This document shows positions 8,342-16,797 of a DNA stretch of 64,000 bases, one piece after another. Position numbers and translations under genes: made by a program. The stretch covers positions 336,001-400,000 of the forward strand of contig JAGTTS010000001.1 in the NCBI GenBank assembly GCA_018223375.1, read 5' to 3'. The notes beneath the pieces are model-generated. The model saw only the letters and a program-made list of their open reading frames with translations, ran no database searches and was not told the origin of the DNA. The number at the start of each line of letters is the position of its first letter. Position 1 is the first letter of the stretch. The stretch is from Clostridiaceae bacterium Marseille-Q3526. GTDB lineage: Bacteria; Bacillota; Clostridia; Lachnospirales; Lachnospiraceae.

Positions 8342-8429
8342 ACTGTAACCTCTCTTTTCTATACTTTTGTCTGGGATCTATTTCAGTAAAAACGCTGTCC
8401 GCGTTTTATTCCCACCTTTATCGTTAAGA

Positions 8430-8458
8430 ATATAACGCATATTCCCCGTCAATGGCAA
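8430..8458 (-). promoter_or_regulatory. Promoter of the hydrogenase gene
   Basis: Minus strand: TTGCCA (8453-8458), 17 bases, TTATAT (8430-8435). It lies about 90 bases before the start codon. No clear operator is visible. Confidence 0.55.
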
Positions 8459-8510
8459 GTTCTTAATCGCATACAATCACGAATCTGCCCATTTGTTTTC
8501 TTCCAGGCAT

Positions 8511-8539
8511 TGAAAAACCCTGTGAAAATCGATTATAAT
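8511..8539 (+). promoter_or_regulatory. Promoter of nagB
   Basis: TTGAAA (8511-8516), 17 bases, TATAAT (8534-8539), followed by a leader of about 85 bases to the nagB start with AAAGGAG at 8614-8620. Confidence 0.7.
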
Positions 8540-8628
8540 AGGAAAGCAAACGCGCATCCTGCCCGGAGATTTCCGTTTTATTCTTCTTCCTGCCGGATGG
8601 GCAATTAAATGATAAAGGAGAATTGATT

Positions 8629-9372
8629 ATGCGAATTATTGAAGCTGCGAATTATGAAGACTTAAGCCGCAAGGCCGCTGATCTCATTGCTGCCCAGGTC
8701 ATTTTAAAGCCAGACTGTGTGCTGGGACTTGCCACAGGATCTACTCCGGAAGGAACCTACAAGGAGCTGGTAACACGTTTTGAGCAGGGCGTTCTGGACT
8801 TCTCCCAGGTTTCCTCTGTCAATCTTGACGAGTACAGAGGTCTCTCCGAGGACAACGACCAGAGCTACCGCTATTTTATGAACCATCACCTGTTTGACCA
8901 TGTAAACATCGACAAGGCCCGTACTCATGTGCCCAACGGAAAAGAGCCTGACTCCGACAAGGCCTGCGCAGACTATGACGCGCAGATTCTCTCTATGGGC
9001 GGCGTTGACCTGCAGCTGTTAGGCATCGGCGGAAACGGACACATCGGATTTAACGAGCCCTGCGGCGAGTTCGTAGTAGGAACCCACTGCGTGGATCTGA
9101 CACAGAGCACCATCGAGGCCAACGCCAGATTTTTCTCCTCCATCGACGAGGTTCCGAAGCAGGCCTACACCATGGGAATCGGAAATATCATGGCCGCCAA
9201 GAAGATCCTTCTTTTAGCTTCCGGCGCCGGAAAGGCTCAGGCTATCTTCGATACATGCTTCGGCCCTGTGACTCCTCACGTGCCGGCGTCTGTCCTTCAG
9301 CTTCATCCTGACGCTGTGATTATCGCAGATACAGAGGCCCTGTCCCTGGCAAAAGAAAAGGGCGTATTCTAA
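8629..9372 (+). CDS. nagB: Glucosamine-6-phosphate deaminase NagB
   Basis: 247 residues. Converts glucosamine 6-phosphate to fructose 6-phosphate and ammonia. Family motifs are complete: GLATGSTPEGTY (phosphate loop), NLDEYRGL with the catalytic Asp, LGIGGNGHIGFNEP with the catalytic His, and MGIGNIMAAKKILLLASG. ATG 8629 has AAAGGAG 8 bases upstream; TTG 8623 is too close to it. It faces nagA across a shared terminator, and the two enzymes act in sequence on N-acetylglucosamine 6-phosphate. Confidence 0.97.
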   Translation: MRIIEAANYEDLSRKAADLIAAQVILKPDCVLGLATGSTPEGTYKELVTRFEQGVLDFSQVSSVNLDEYRGLSEDNDQSYRYFMNHHLFDHVNIDKARTHVPNGKEPDSDKACADYDAQILSMGGVDLQLLGIGGNGHIGFNEPCGEFVVGTHCVDLTQSTIEANARFFSSIDEVPKQAYTMGIGNIMAAKKILLLASGAGKAQAIFDTCFGPVTPHVPASVLQLHPDAVIIADTEALSLAKEKGVF

Positions 9373-9413
9373 ATCATTTGATTTTGCCATTTGATTACAA
9401 TTTGAATTTCAAT

Positions 9414-9472
9414 AAAAAAGAGGCTGTATCTTCCAGTGCACCACAATGGTTCCGGAACATACGGCCTCTTTT
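9414..9472. terminator. Bidirectional terminator between nagB and nagA
   Basis: AAAAAAGAGGCTGTAT (9414-9429) pairs with ATACGGCCTCTTTT (9459-9472), with A and T runs on both sides. The loop contains TTCC and GGAA but is not the conserved loop seen elsewhere. Confidence 0.8.
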
Positions 9473-9541
9473 CATGTACAGTCTCTTTTACCGCAGACTC
9501 TTCCTATTATTATCTGTTATTATCTGATTATTTCTGGTAAA

Positions 9542-10681
9542 TTACAGCATCTTTCTGCCGCGGCAGTAGGTCTGGGCCACGTCGTAATTGTCCTCCAGAA
9601 CCACCAGATCCGCGTCGTATCCAGCGCAGATCTTTCCTTTCCTGTCGTCCACGCCCAGGCATCTGGCCGGGTTGATGGTGCAGGAATTAAGGGCTGAATC
9701 AAATGGAATCATGGCCTTCTCCACCAGAATCTGAAGGCCCCGGTTCATGTGCAGGGTGCTGCCAGCGATAGTATTCGTGCCCTTCAGGTAGGCCAGTCCC
9801 TCCGCAGTGATTTCGATGTCATGGCCGCCCAGCTGGTACTTTCCTCCCGGCGGGCAGTGCTTGGCTCTCAGGGAGTCTGTCACCATCATGGCGAAGTCAC
9901 GGCCCTTCAGCTGGTAGAAGTTATTAAGAGCCGATACGTGGGAGTGGTGTCCGTCTGCAATCACCTCTCCGTAAATATCTCTCACCCGGAAGGCGGCTCC
10001 CACCAGCCCCGGCTTTCTGTGGGTGAAGGCTGTCATTCCATTGTAAACATGCGTCATGGAGGAGGCCCCGTTGGCAATGGCCAGCATGGCCTGCTCATAG
10101 GTCGCGCAGGAATGACCCATGCTGACTACTACGCCTGTCTGCTTCAGATAGCGGGTCAGGGCCAGTCCCGGATCGTGCTCCGGAGCCAGAGTAATATAGC
10201 GGATATGGCCTCTGGCGGCCTCCTGGTACTTCTTAAACTGCTCCACGCTGGGAACCGCAATGGCCTCCGGCGGCTGAGCCCCCTTGTACTCCATGTCTAA
10301 GAACGGCCCCTCAAAGTGGATGCCCAGGATCTCCGCTCCCTCGTACTCTCCCTCTGCCACGTCCGCCACGTTTTTTACTGCGGCTGAAAGCACCTCCGGC
10401 ATCTGCGTTACCGTGGTAGGCAGAATGGAGGTCACTCCCTCCTCCGGAATCCGTCTCATCCAGTCCTTAAGACCTTCCGGCTCCGCGTCGTTGGTATCGA
10501 AGCCATAGGCTCCGTGGGTGTGGACGTCAATGAAACCCGGGACAATGCGCTTATCGCCCCAGTCCTCGTCCGCCTCCTGGCTTTTGTATTCCAATACCTG
10601 AACAATCTTGTCTCCCTCGATCTGAAGCTGAAGGGGCAGAAACTGTCCCGCCGCCCAGACGCGCGTACTCTGAAGAATCAT
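9542..10681 (-). CDS. nagA: N-acetylglucosamine-6-phosphate deacetylase NagA
   Basis: 379 residues. Removes acetate from GlcNAc 6-phosphate, giving the NagB substrate. Amidohydrolase-fold features: the HxH of DVHTHGAYGFDT, Glu in HFEGPFLD, His in MGHSCATY and THVYNGMTAF, and the catalytic Asp in VTDSLRAKHCPPGG. It is the last gene of a minus-strand operon with lrp-like, aminotransferase and trmL genes, with only 24 bases after trmL. Placing nagA with trmL is unusual functionally and probably reflects shared transcription only. Confidence 0.95.
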   Translation of the reverse strand: MILQSTRVWAAGQFLPLQLQIEGDKIVQVLEYKSQEADEDWGDKRIVPGFIDVHTHGAYGFDTNDAEPEGLKDWMRRIPEEGVTSILPTTVTQMPEVLSAAVKNVADVAEGEYEGAEILGIHFEGPFLDMEYKGAQPPEAIAVPSVEQFKKYQEAARGHIRYITLAPEHDPGLALTRYLKQTGVVVSMGHSCATYEQAMLAIANGASSMTHVYNGMTAFTHRKPGLVGAAFRVRDIYGEVIADGHHSHVSALNNFYQLKGRDFAMMVTDSLRAKHCPPGGKYQLGGHDIEITAEGLAYLKGTNTIAGSTLHMNRGLQILVEKAMIPFDSALNSCTINPARCLGVDDRKGKICAGYDADLVVLEDNYDVAQTYCRGRKML

Positions 10682-10705
10682 GGCATTTCCTCCTGTCTTC
10701 TATTT

Positions 10706-11197
10706 TTACTGCCAGTCGTAGTTTCTCAAATGTCCCTGCATCGTCATTTTCTCAAATCCGTTCTGTCTCAATGCCTCATAGAGGATAATGGAGACAGAAT
10801 TGGACAGATTCAGAGAGCGGATATCGCCCCACATGGGAATCCTGACGCAGGTTTCCTGATGGTTTACCAGGATATCCTCCGGAATCCCGCGGCTCTCTGG
10901 TCCGAACATGATGTAGCAGTCCGGCTCATAGGAAGCCTCTGTGTACACGTTCGGCGCCTTGGTAGTCGCCATATAGATTTTCGCGCCTGGATTCCTGTCC
11001 AGAAAATCCTGAAAATCGCTGTACACTGTCACGTCCAGCTTGTCCCAGTAATCCAGCCCCGCCCGCTTTAACGCCTTCTCATTCAGCTTAAATCCAAGGG
11101 GCTCTATCAGGTGCAGCCTGGTTCCCGTGGCCACGCAGGTTCTTCCAATATTTCCGGTATTGGCCGGCATCTCCGGCTCATACAGCACAATGTTCAT
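10706..11197 (-). CDS. trmL: tRNA (cytidine(34)-2'-O)-methyltransferase TrmL
   Basis: 163 residues, SPOUT (trefoil-knot) methyltransferase of the wobble position in leucine tRNAs. Motifs: MNIVLYEPEMPANTGNIGRT at the start, FGPESRGIPEDIL, and RSLNLSNSVSIILYE forming the knot that binds S-adenosylmethionine. The length is normal for the family. It lies 19 bases after the aminotransferase gene in the same operon. Confidence 0.93.
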   Translation of the reverse strand: MNIVLYEPEMPANTGNIGRTCVATGTRLHLIEPLGFKLNEKALKRAGLDYWDKLDVTVYSDFQDFLDRNPGAKIYMATTKAPNVYTEASYEPDCYIMFGPESRGIPEDILVNHQETCVRIPMWGDIRSLNLSNSVSIILYEALRQNGFEKMTMQGHLRNYDWQ

Positions 11198-11216
11198 CTT
11201 ATGTCAACCTCTTTCC

Positions 11217-12446
11217 CTATCTTTGCTTTCCAGCTCTCTTTTCTTCCTGGTCTGGCTGCCCGCTCTTCTCTCCTGCGCCATTCTCCTCGTCCAGGCGGTT
11301 CACAAACCGGCGGATTCTGCGGATTGCCCGTTTCAGATCCTCCAGGGAGTAAGCGTAGGAAACTCTCAGATACCCCTCTCCGCAGTCTCCAAAGGCCGTT
11401 CCCGGCACAATGGCAATCTTCTCTTCCCTGAGCAGCCTGGTGGCAAACTCCTCGGAAGTCATGTGGAACCGTTTAATACTGGGGAACATGTAGAACGCGC
11501 CGTAAGGCTCAAAGCAGTCCATCCCCAGAGAGCGGAATTCCTTTAACAGATATCTGCGCCTTTCGTCGTAGGAACGCTTCATCTCCTCGATATCAGCGTC
11601 CCCGTTCTTCACGGCTTCCACCGCCGCGTACTGGCTGGTGGTAGGAGCGCACATGATGGCGTACTGGTGGATCTTTAACATCTGCTTTAAAATCAGGGCC
11701 GGCGCGCAGGCGTAGCCGATTCTCCAGCCCGTCATGGCATAGGCCTTGGAAAAACCGTTGATCAATACAGTTCTCTCCCTCATGCCGGGCAGGGAAGCGA
11801 TGGTCATGTGCTTTTTCTTATAGGTCAGCTCGGCATAGATCTCGTCGCTGATGACGAAGAGATCCTTCTCCTCCACTACCTTTGCAACTGCCTCCAGATC
11901 CTCCCGCTCCATAATCGCTCCTGTAGGATTATTGGGGAAGGGAAGCACTAACACTTTCGTCTTATCTGTGATCTTCTCCAGAAGCTTCTCCCTGGTCAGG
12001 CGGAACTGATCCTTCTCCTCCAGCTCAATCACCACCGGAACGCCGCCGGCTAAAATGGTGCAGGGAACGTAGGATACGTAGCTGGGCTGGGGAATCAGCA
12101 CCTCGTCGCCCGGATCCAGCATAGCCCGCAGAGCTGCGTCGATGGCCTCGCTGCCGCCAATGGTCACCATCACCTCTGTATTGTAATCGTACTCCACCTG
12201 CATCCGCCGTTTCAGATAATTGCAGATCTCCTGCTTCAGCTCCTTAAGGCCTGCGTTGGAGGTGTAGAAGGTTTTTCCCATCTCCAGGGAGCGGATGCCC
12301 GCGTCCCTCACATGCCAGGGCGTGTCGAAATCCGGCTCGCCTACGCCCAGGGAAATGGCTCCCTCCATCTCGCTTACAATGTCGAAAAACTTCCTGATGC
12401 CGGACGGCGGAATCGTTACAATCGTGTTTGATAAGGGGTTTCTCAT
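11217..12446 (-). CDS. PLP-dependent aminotransferase, class I/II
   Basis: 409 residues, aspartate aminotransferase-like fold. The PLP lysine is in NGFSKAYAMTGWRIGY; other family motifs are PNNPTGAI, SDEIYAELTY and the arginine in LRVSYAYS that binds the substrate carboxylate. A charged tail of about 30 residues (EENGAGEKSGQPDQEEK) is not part of the fold. The start overlaps the Lrp-type regulator stop by 4 bases (ATGA), a common pairing in which the regulator controls the aminotransferase in response to amino acids. The amino acid substrate cannot be told from sequence. Confidence 0.92.
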   Translation of the reverse strand: MRNPLSNTIVTIPPSGIRKFFDIVSEMEGAISLGVGEPDFDTPWHVRDAGIRSLEMGKTFYTSNAGLKELKQEICNYLKRRMQVEYDYNTEVMVTIGGSEAIDAALRAMLDPGDEVLIPQPSYVSYVPCTILAGGVPVVIELEEKDQFRLTREKLLEKITDKTKVLVLPFPNNPTGAIMEREDLEAVAKVVEEKDLFVISDEIYAELTYKKKHMTIASLPGMRERTVLINGFSKAYAMTGWRIGYACAPALILKQMLKIHQYAIMCAPTTSQYAAVEAVKNGDADIEEMKRSYDERRRYLLKEFRSLGMDCFEPYGAFYMFPSIKRFHMTSEEFATRLLREEKIAIVPGTAFGDCGEGYLRVSYAYSLEDLKRAIRRIRRFVNRLDEENGAGEKSGQPDQEEKRAGKQR

Positions 12447-12925
12447 GGGTTAATCAACATCCTTTCATCCTGGGGGCCGTCGTTTAAAACTGTGCCGTGG
12501 TCCTTATATTTTTTCAGCACAAAATGGGTGGCCGTGCTGATGACAGAGTCAATGGTAGCCAGCTTCTCCGATACGAACTGGGCCACGCCGCGCATGCTCT
12601 TGCCCTCAATAATCACAGTAAAATCAAAGGCGCCGGACATCAGATACACAGCCTTTACCTCGCTGTAGAGAGAAAGGCGCTCCGCGATCTTTTCAAAGCC
12701 CATCTGTCTCTGCGGCGTCACCTTCACCTCGATCAGCGCGATCACCTTCTCATCCTCTGTGTTGTCCCAGTTAATCAGGGTATGGTAGCCGCAGATAATG
12801 TGTTCCTCTTCCATTTCGGCAATCTCCGCCGCCACCGCCGCTTCATTCTCCCCCAGGATTTCCGCCAGCTCCGCTGTGCTGATCCGGCTGTTTTTTTCGA
12901 TGACTGCTAAAATTCGTTCTCTCAT
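12443..12925 (-). CDS. Lrp/AsnC-family transcriptional regulator
   Basis: 160 residues: N-terminal winged HTH (RISTAELAEILGENEAAVAAE) and C-terminal RAM ligand-binding domain (VIALIEVKVTPQRQMGFEKI, VYLMSGAFDFTVIIEG). Strong RBS AAGGAGG before ATG 12925. First gene of the operon leading to the aminotransferase, trmL and nagA. It probably senses an amino acid; which one is unknown. Confidence 0.92.
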   Translation of the reverse strand: MRERILAVIEKNSRISTAELAEILGENEAAVAAEIAEMEEEHIICGYHTLINWDNTEDEKVIALIEVKVTPQRQMGFEKIAERLSLYSEVKAVYLMSGAFDFTVIIEGKSMRGVAQFVSEKLATIDSVISTATHFVLKKYKDHGTVLNDGPQDERMLINP

Positions 12926-13037
12926 ACCGCTGCCTCCTTCTGATTTCTTATGCTTGTTCTGCCATTATAGTCATTGAATATCATGATGCGTTTTATATGT
13001 TGTTTTGTAATTTTTGAAATATCCGAAATTTTTAAAA

Positions 13038-13628
13038 TTATTTTAATAATCCTAATTTTTCCAGCTCATCAGCCTTGGGGCGATCCAGAAAGGTCTCAAT
13101 CTCTCCATTTAAAATGCGTCGGGCCGGGCCGGGCTTTACGGTGCCAATTACCGCGCCCTCAAAGCCTCTTCTTTCAAGCTCTCTCACCGCTTCAAAGCCG
13201 CTGTCTGCCGCCATAAGAAAGCATCCGGCGGAGTGGAGCCGGTAAGGATTCAGGTCAAAGACCTCGCAGGCCTCTACCGTCTCCTGGCGAAGCAAAATAG
13301 CGCGGAGCTCGATGACGCAGCCCAGGCCATAGGCCTCCAGAAGCCGCCAGAGACAGTTCATAAAACCGCCCTCTTCCACCGGCTCCATATCCGTGGCTCC
13401 CGCCAACCTGCCGATCTCTTCTGCCTCCTCCTGAGACAGAAGTCCCTGATCCAGAGTAAAAATCCGCTCTGCATACTGGCTCGAAAAGTGCTCTCTGACG
13501 GCCTTCTCCCCTGCTCTGGCGGCCAGAGCCGCCCCCGTGAGGCCGATGCTTCCGGCTATGATAAGATCCTGGCCCGGCTTCAATGAGCCGGGCCTTTTCT
13601 CCTGTTCCTGATTCAAATGTCTGTTCAT
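13038..13628 (-). CDS. AIR synthase-related (HypE-like C-terminal domain) protein
   Basis: 196 residues matching the C-terminal half of the PurM/HypE/SelD/ThiL superfamily: LKPGQDLIIAGSIGLTGAALAARAG, ATDMEPVEEGGFMNCLWRLLEA and CFLMAADSGFEAV, with a GTVKPGPAR turn near the end. The N-terminal ATP-binding half of the superfamily is absent, so it is either a stand-alone domain or a partner of another protein. RBS AGGAGGAGCGC precedes ATG 13628. It follows the VanW gene by 22 bases on the same strand. The function is unknown. Confidence 0.65.
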   Translation of the reverse strand: MNRHLNQEQEKRPGSLKPGQDLIIAGSIGLTGAALAARAGEKAVREHFSSQYAERIFTLDQGLLSQEEAEEIGRLAGATDMEPVEEGGFMNCLWRLLEAYGLGCVIELRAILLRQETVEACEVFDLNPYRLHSAGCFLMAADSGFEAVRELERRGFEGAVIGTVKPGPARRILNGEIETFLDRPKADELEKLGLLK

Positions 13629-13650
13629 GCGCTCCTCCTATGGGCCTTTT

Positions 13651-15174
13651 CTAGGCCGGCGCTCCTGGAGCCGGCACAGAAGCCGGATCCGCCGCCGGAG
13701 CGGCAGGGCTTACAGGCTCTGAGGCCGGTCCTGCGGGGCCTGACGGCTGTTCCTGTACAGGAGCGTTCTCCTGAGGCTGCGTCTCTGCCGGAGCCGACGG
13801 TTCGGTGACAGCCGGCACGGACGGAGCCGCCGGGCCTACCCGGTACACGGCCTTTGACGCCATGTAGGTGTCTGTGTGGAGAATTTCCCGTCCCGTCTCC
13901 ACTCCGTTTTCATAGACTACCTTCCAGAGTCTCGACTTCTTTCCAACGTGTCCGGAGGACTCCTTCACTCTGGCCCCCGGAGCCAGGGACGGATCCGGCT
14001 TTTCTACCGGAGTGCCCGGATCTGTCGTTCCCAGCGTCTCGGAAACAAACTCTACCGTTCTTCCCTCCGGCCTGGTGTCCTTTCCGTAAGCCGTAAAGGT
14101 CAGCGTGTTTCCTGCGACAGAACCTTCAAGATAGATCGGCGTGTCGTAGTTATTCTTAAACTTCAGATCCTTGTAGGTTCCCGCAATGGCCGCGTCCTCA
14201 GAGGGCTTCACATATCCCACAGTCATGGAATGGTTCTGCCTCTGCGTCACCTCAAGCTCCGCCCGAAGAACCACGTTATAGAGCGTGGTACACAGCTGGC
14301 AGGCGCCTCCTCCGATGGAATCCACCGTCCGGCCGTTCTCGTAGGATCCAGCGGCCGCATATCCGTTCTCAATGGTAAACGGCGTCAGCCAGGTATAGGC
14401 TGAAAATTCGTCTCCGGGCATCAGCACCGTACCGTTGATCTTTCCGGCTCCCGTCTTCAGGTTCTGGGTTCTGGAGCGGTCTCCCGCGTTAAAATTCGTG
14501 CTGAAGGTTCCAAGCACATCTGAAATGCTCTCCAGATCCGATCTGCGGATTCTTGGCTCTGCCTCCGTCACCACTGCCTCCACAGAGATGGAGTCGGAAA
14601 TTCCCTGGTTCAGGGCAGTATTCAGAGCCTCTCTGGTGGCCTCGAAATCGACTCCCAGTCCAATCTCCTCGTCTGTAATGACAAAGGCGCCGTTCTCTCT
14701 GGAAATGGACGCGTCCCTCGCCTCCCGCACGTAGGGCGCGCAGTTGTCGTTTACAAAGGCCGACAGCTTTTCATCGTCCAGAGAAGCCTTCACAGCCAGG
14801 GAAAGCGGTTCCTTCTCAAGCTTCTTCGTCCGCGCGAAGCGCTCCAGAAGATTTCCTCCGGAATACTCCCCAATAGCGGCGTTTAACTCCTCTTTGTTTT
14901 CCCAGTAGAGCCCCAGATCTCCGGCTGTGGAGGAAAAGCTGGTTCCGTCGATGGAGATGGAAATCTTCTCCTCCGCCATGGATCCTACATACTCCTCCAG
15001 CTTCCCGGAGGCCTCCTCCGCCGTCTGCCCGGAAAAATCAAGAGCCTCGTCTCCTGCCCCCGCCACAGAAAATCCCTCCGGAAGGATTCCCGCCTCCGCG
15101 ATCACAGGCTGCATAAATAAAATTCCGGCTGACAGAGCTGCTGTCAGACCGGCTGTCCATAAATTCCTCTTCAT
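13651..15174 (-). CDS. VanW-family exported cell-wall protein with G5-like domain
   Basis: 507 residues. Signal peptide (residues 1-29), two YoaR/peptidoglycan-binding-4-like repeats, then the VanW domain (FSTNFNAGDRSRTQNL, NGTVLMPGDEFSAYTWL, SIGGGACQLCTTLYNVVL). A G5-like module follows (ARVKESSGHVGKKSRLWKV), then a Pro/Ala/Glu-rich tail ending in PAPGAPA. The tail may span the wall. VanW proteins are common in Clostridia, but their activity is not established. No sortase motif is present. Confidence 0.9.
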   Translation of the reverse strand: MKRNLWTAGLTAALSAGILFMQPVIAEAGILPEGFSVAGAGDEALDFSGQTAEEASGKLEEYVGSMAEEKISISIDGTSFSSTAGDLGLYWENKEELNAAIGEYSGGNLLERFARTKKLEKEPLSLAVKASLDDEKLSAFVNDNCAPYVREARDASISRENGAFVITDEEIGLGVDFEATREALNTALNQGISDSISVEAVVTEAEPRIRRSDLESISDVLGTFSTNFNAGDRSRTQNLKTGAGKINGTVLMPGDEFSAYTWLTPFTIENGYAAAGSYENGRTVDSIGGGACQLCTTLYNVVLRAELEVTQRQNHSMTVGYVKPSEDAAIAGTYKDLKFKNNYDTPIYLEGSVAGNTLTFTAYGKDTRPEGRTVEFVSETLGTTDPGTPVEKPDPSLAPGARVKESSGHVGKKSRLWKVVYENGVETGREILHTDTYMASKAVYRVGPAAPSVPAVTEPSAPAETQPQENAPVQEQPSGPAGPASEPVSPAAPAADPASVPAPGAPA

Positions 15175-15195
15175 ACGCTGGAAAACTCCTCTTCC

Positions 15196-15309
15196 CTAAA
15201 ATAAGGAGGATAAGCCTGCGATCACAGTTCCTCCTACCATGGTTATGAGAATGATCACAACCATAATCGTAGTGATAATCTTCTTTGACTTATTATTTCC
15301 CATAAACAT
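15196..15309 (-). CDS. Small single-span membrane protein, 37 residues
   Basis: An ORF starting at ATG 15309 (or ATG 15303) with AGGTGAGAG about 8 bases upstream: a short basic start (MGNNKSKKIITT) followed by a hydrophobic helix and a short tail ending SLF. It sits between the DnaQ-like exonuclease and VanW genes on the same strand. Coding is supported by RBS, gene spacing and the coherent lysine-then-hydrophobic pattern; no family is recognised. Confidence 0.5.
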   Translation of the reverse strand: MFMGNNKSKKIITTIMVVIILITMVGGTVIAGLSSLF

Positions 15310-15316
15310 ACGTCTC

Positions 15317-16066
15317 TCACCTCTTTTTCATTCTTCCGTACTGAAATATGATTTTATCTGTCATCCTGGACGCCTCGCTGCGCGTCAGGTATTCTATGTC
15401 AACAGATAGGTTTATTCTATGATATTTTGCCAATTCCCGCAAGCCTTCTTTTTGCTTTTTTGAGGCCGGCTGTTCCCTTTTTACCTTATAAATCAGGGGC
15501 TTTGGCAAAAAAGTCTCCTCATGTCCGGAAATGTTCAGAGCCCTGATTTTCTGATACAGGAAATGGGCCATTCTGGCGTCTGAGAGCGCCCGGTGGGCCG
15601 TCTCCTCCGGAACCTGATACCAGGCGCAGGCGGCGGACAGATTCTTTTTCTCCTCCTCTGGCATAAACCGGCGGCAGAGTCCCAGCGTATCAATGCCCGT
15701 TCTCTCAAAGGGAAAGCCTGCGTTGACTGCGGCCCGCTTTAAAAAGCTGTAATCAAAGATCACATGGTGGCCCAGAATCGGAAGATCGCCGCAGAAGTCC
15801 ATCACCTGGCCGATGACAGACTCCATGTCCGGCGCCTCCGAAAGCATTTCGTCCGTAATGCCTGTCAGCGCTGTGATCCGCTCCGGAAGGGGCTGGTGAG
15901 GATGAATAAGCAGGGAAAGCTCCTTCTCTATCTCCCCGTCCCTCACCCGGCAGGCTCCAATCTCTATGATTTTATCGCGCTTCGGATCCAGCCCTGTAGT
16001 CTCCAGATCCAGCGCCAGATAGGAGTTTCCCACCTGGGCAGGCGTCTCTTTTCTTTTCTCTTCCAT
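15317..16066 (-). CDS. DnaQ-like 3'-5' exonuclease
   Basis: 249 residues. DEDDh exonuclease motifs: ALDLETTGLDP (ExoI, D and E), ILGHHVIFDYSFL (ExoII) and AHRALSDARMA (ExoIII, with the His). Resembles the proofreading subunit of DNA polymerase III and related RNases. The C-terminal part (YKVKREQPASKKQKEGL) is basic and may bind nucleic acid. The start ATG 16066 overlaps the nth stop as TGATG; a longer reading into nth lacks an RBS. A repair or proofreading role beside endonuclease III is plausible but unproven. Confidence 0.88.
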   Translation of the reverse strand: MEEKRKETPAQVGNSYLALDLETTGLDPKRDKIIEIGACRVRDGEIEKELSLLIHPHQPLPERITALTGITDEMLSEAPDMESVIGQVMDFCGDLPILGHHVIFDYSFLKRAAVNAGFPFERTGIDTLGLCRRFMPEEEKKNLSAACAWYQVPEETAHRALSDARMAHFLYQKIRALNISGHEETFLPKPLIYKVKREQPASKKQKEGLRELAKYHRINLSVDIEYLTRSEASRMTDKIIFQYGRMKKR

Positions 16067-16722
16067 CACAGCTCCGCCTCTTTTCCAGGGCATTCCTCCC
16101 TCAGAAAGCAGTCCCGGCATCTGGGGTTTCTGGCTGTGCAGATCGTTCTTCCCAGTGTAATAATGTGGATATTCCACAGAATCCAGTGATCTTTTGGCAG
16201 CACCTTCATCAGCTCATACTCGATTTTCTCCGGGTCCTCCTCCTTCGCAAGCCCCAGCTTTCTGGAAATCCGCTTTACGTGGGTGTCCACCACAATGCTG
16301 GGTTCATTGTAAATATTGCCGCGGATTACATTGGCCGTCTTCCTGCCCACTCCTGCCAGAGTCAGCAGATCCTCCATCCGTTCCGGAACCTGGCTGCCAA
16401 ACCGCTCCACCAGCGCCTGACAGCAGGCAATGATATTCTTCGCCTTGGAATGGTAAAAGCCGATGGAGTGGATATCCTGCTCCAGCTCCCTCTGATCGGC
16501 GGCGGCAAACTTCTCCAGCGTGTCGTATTTTTTAAACAGAGTCTCCGTCACGATATTTACCCTGGCGTCCGTACACTGGGCGCTCATAATCACGGCGATT
16601 AAGAGCTGCCACGGCGTCTCGTGATTCAGGTAGCAGCGGTACTCTGTGCCGTATTCCTGGTCAAGCAGCTCAAGGATTCTCTTCACCCGCTCCGCCTTCT
16701 GGGCCTTCGTCTCTCGTCTCAC
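16066..16722 (-). CDS. nth: Endonuclease III
   Basis: 218 residues. DNA glycosylase/AP lyase that removes oxidised pyrimidines in base excision repair. The helix-hairpin-helix contains the catalytic Lys (LTLAGVGRKTANV), the catalytic Asp is in IVVDTHVKRISRKLG, and the [4Fe-4S] cluster motif CTARNPRCRDCFLREECPG has C-X6-C-X2-C-X5-C spacing. Length is normal for the family. Confidence 0.97.
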   Translation of the reverse strand: MRRETKAQKAERVKRILELLDQEYGTEYRCYLNHETPWQLLIAVIMSAQCTDARVNIVTETLFKKYDTLEKFAAADQRELEQDIHSIGFYHSKAKNIIACCQALVERFGSQVPERMEDLLTLAGVGRKTANVIRGNIYNEPSIVVDTHVKRISRKLGLAKEEDPEKIEYELMKVLPKDHWILWNIHIITLGRTICTARNPRCRDCFLREECPGKEAEL

Positions 16723-16797
16723 AGCTATTGTTCCCCTTTTTCGTAAAAATGATAAATGGTCTTTTGCTTCCTTCTTTCGCCCGGCTCTGCTGTTTCG

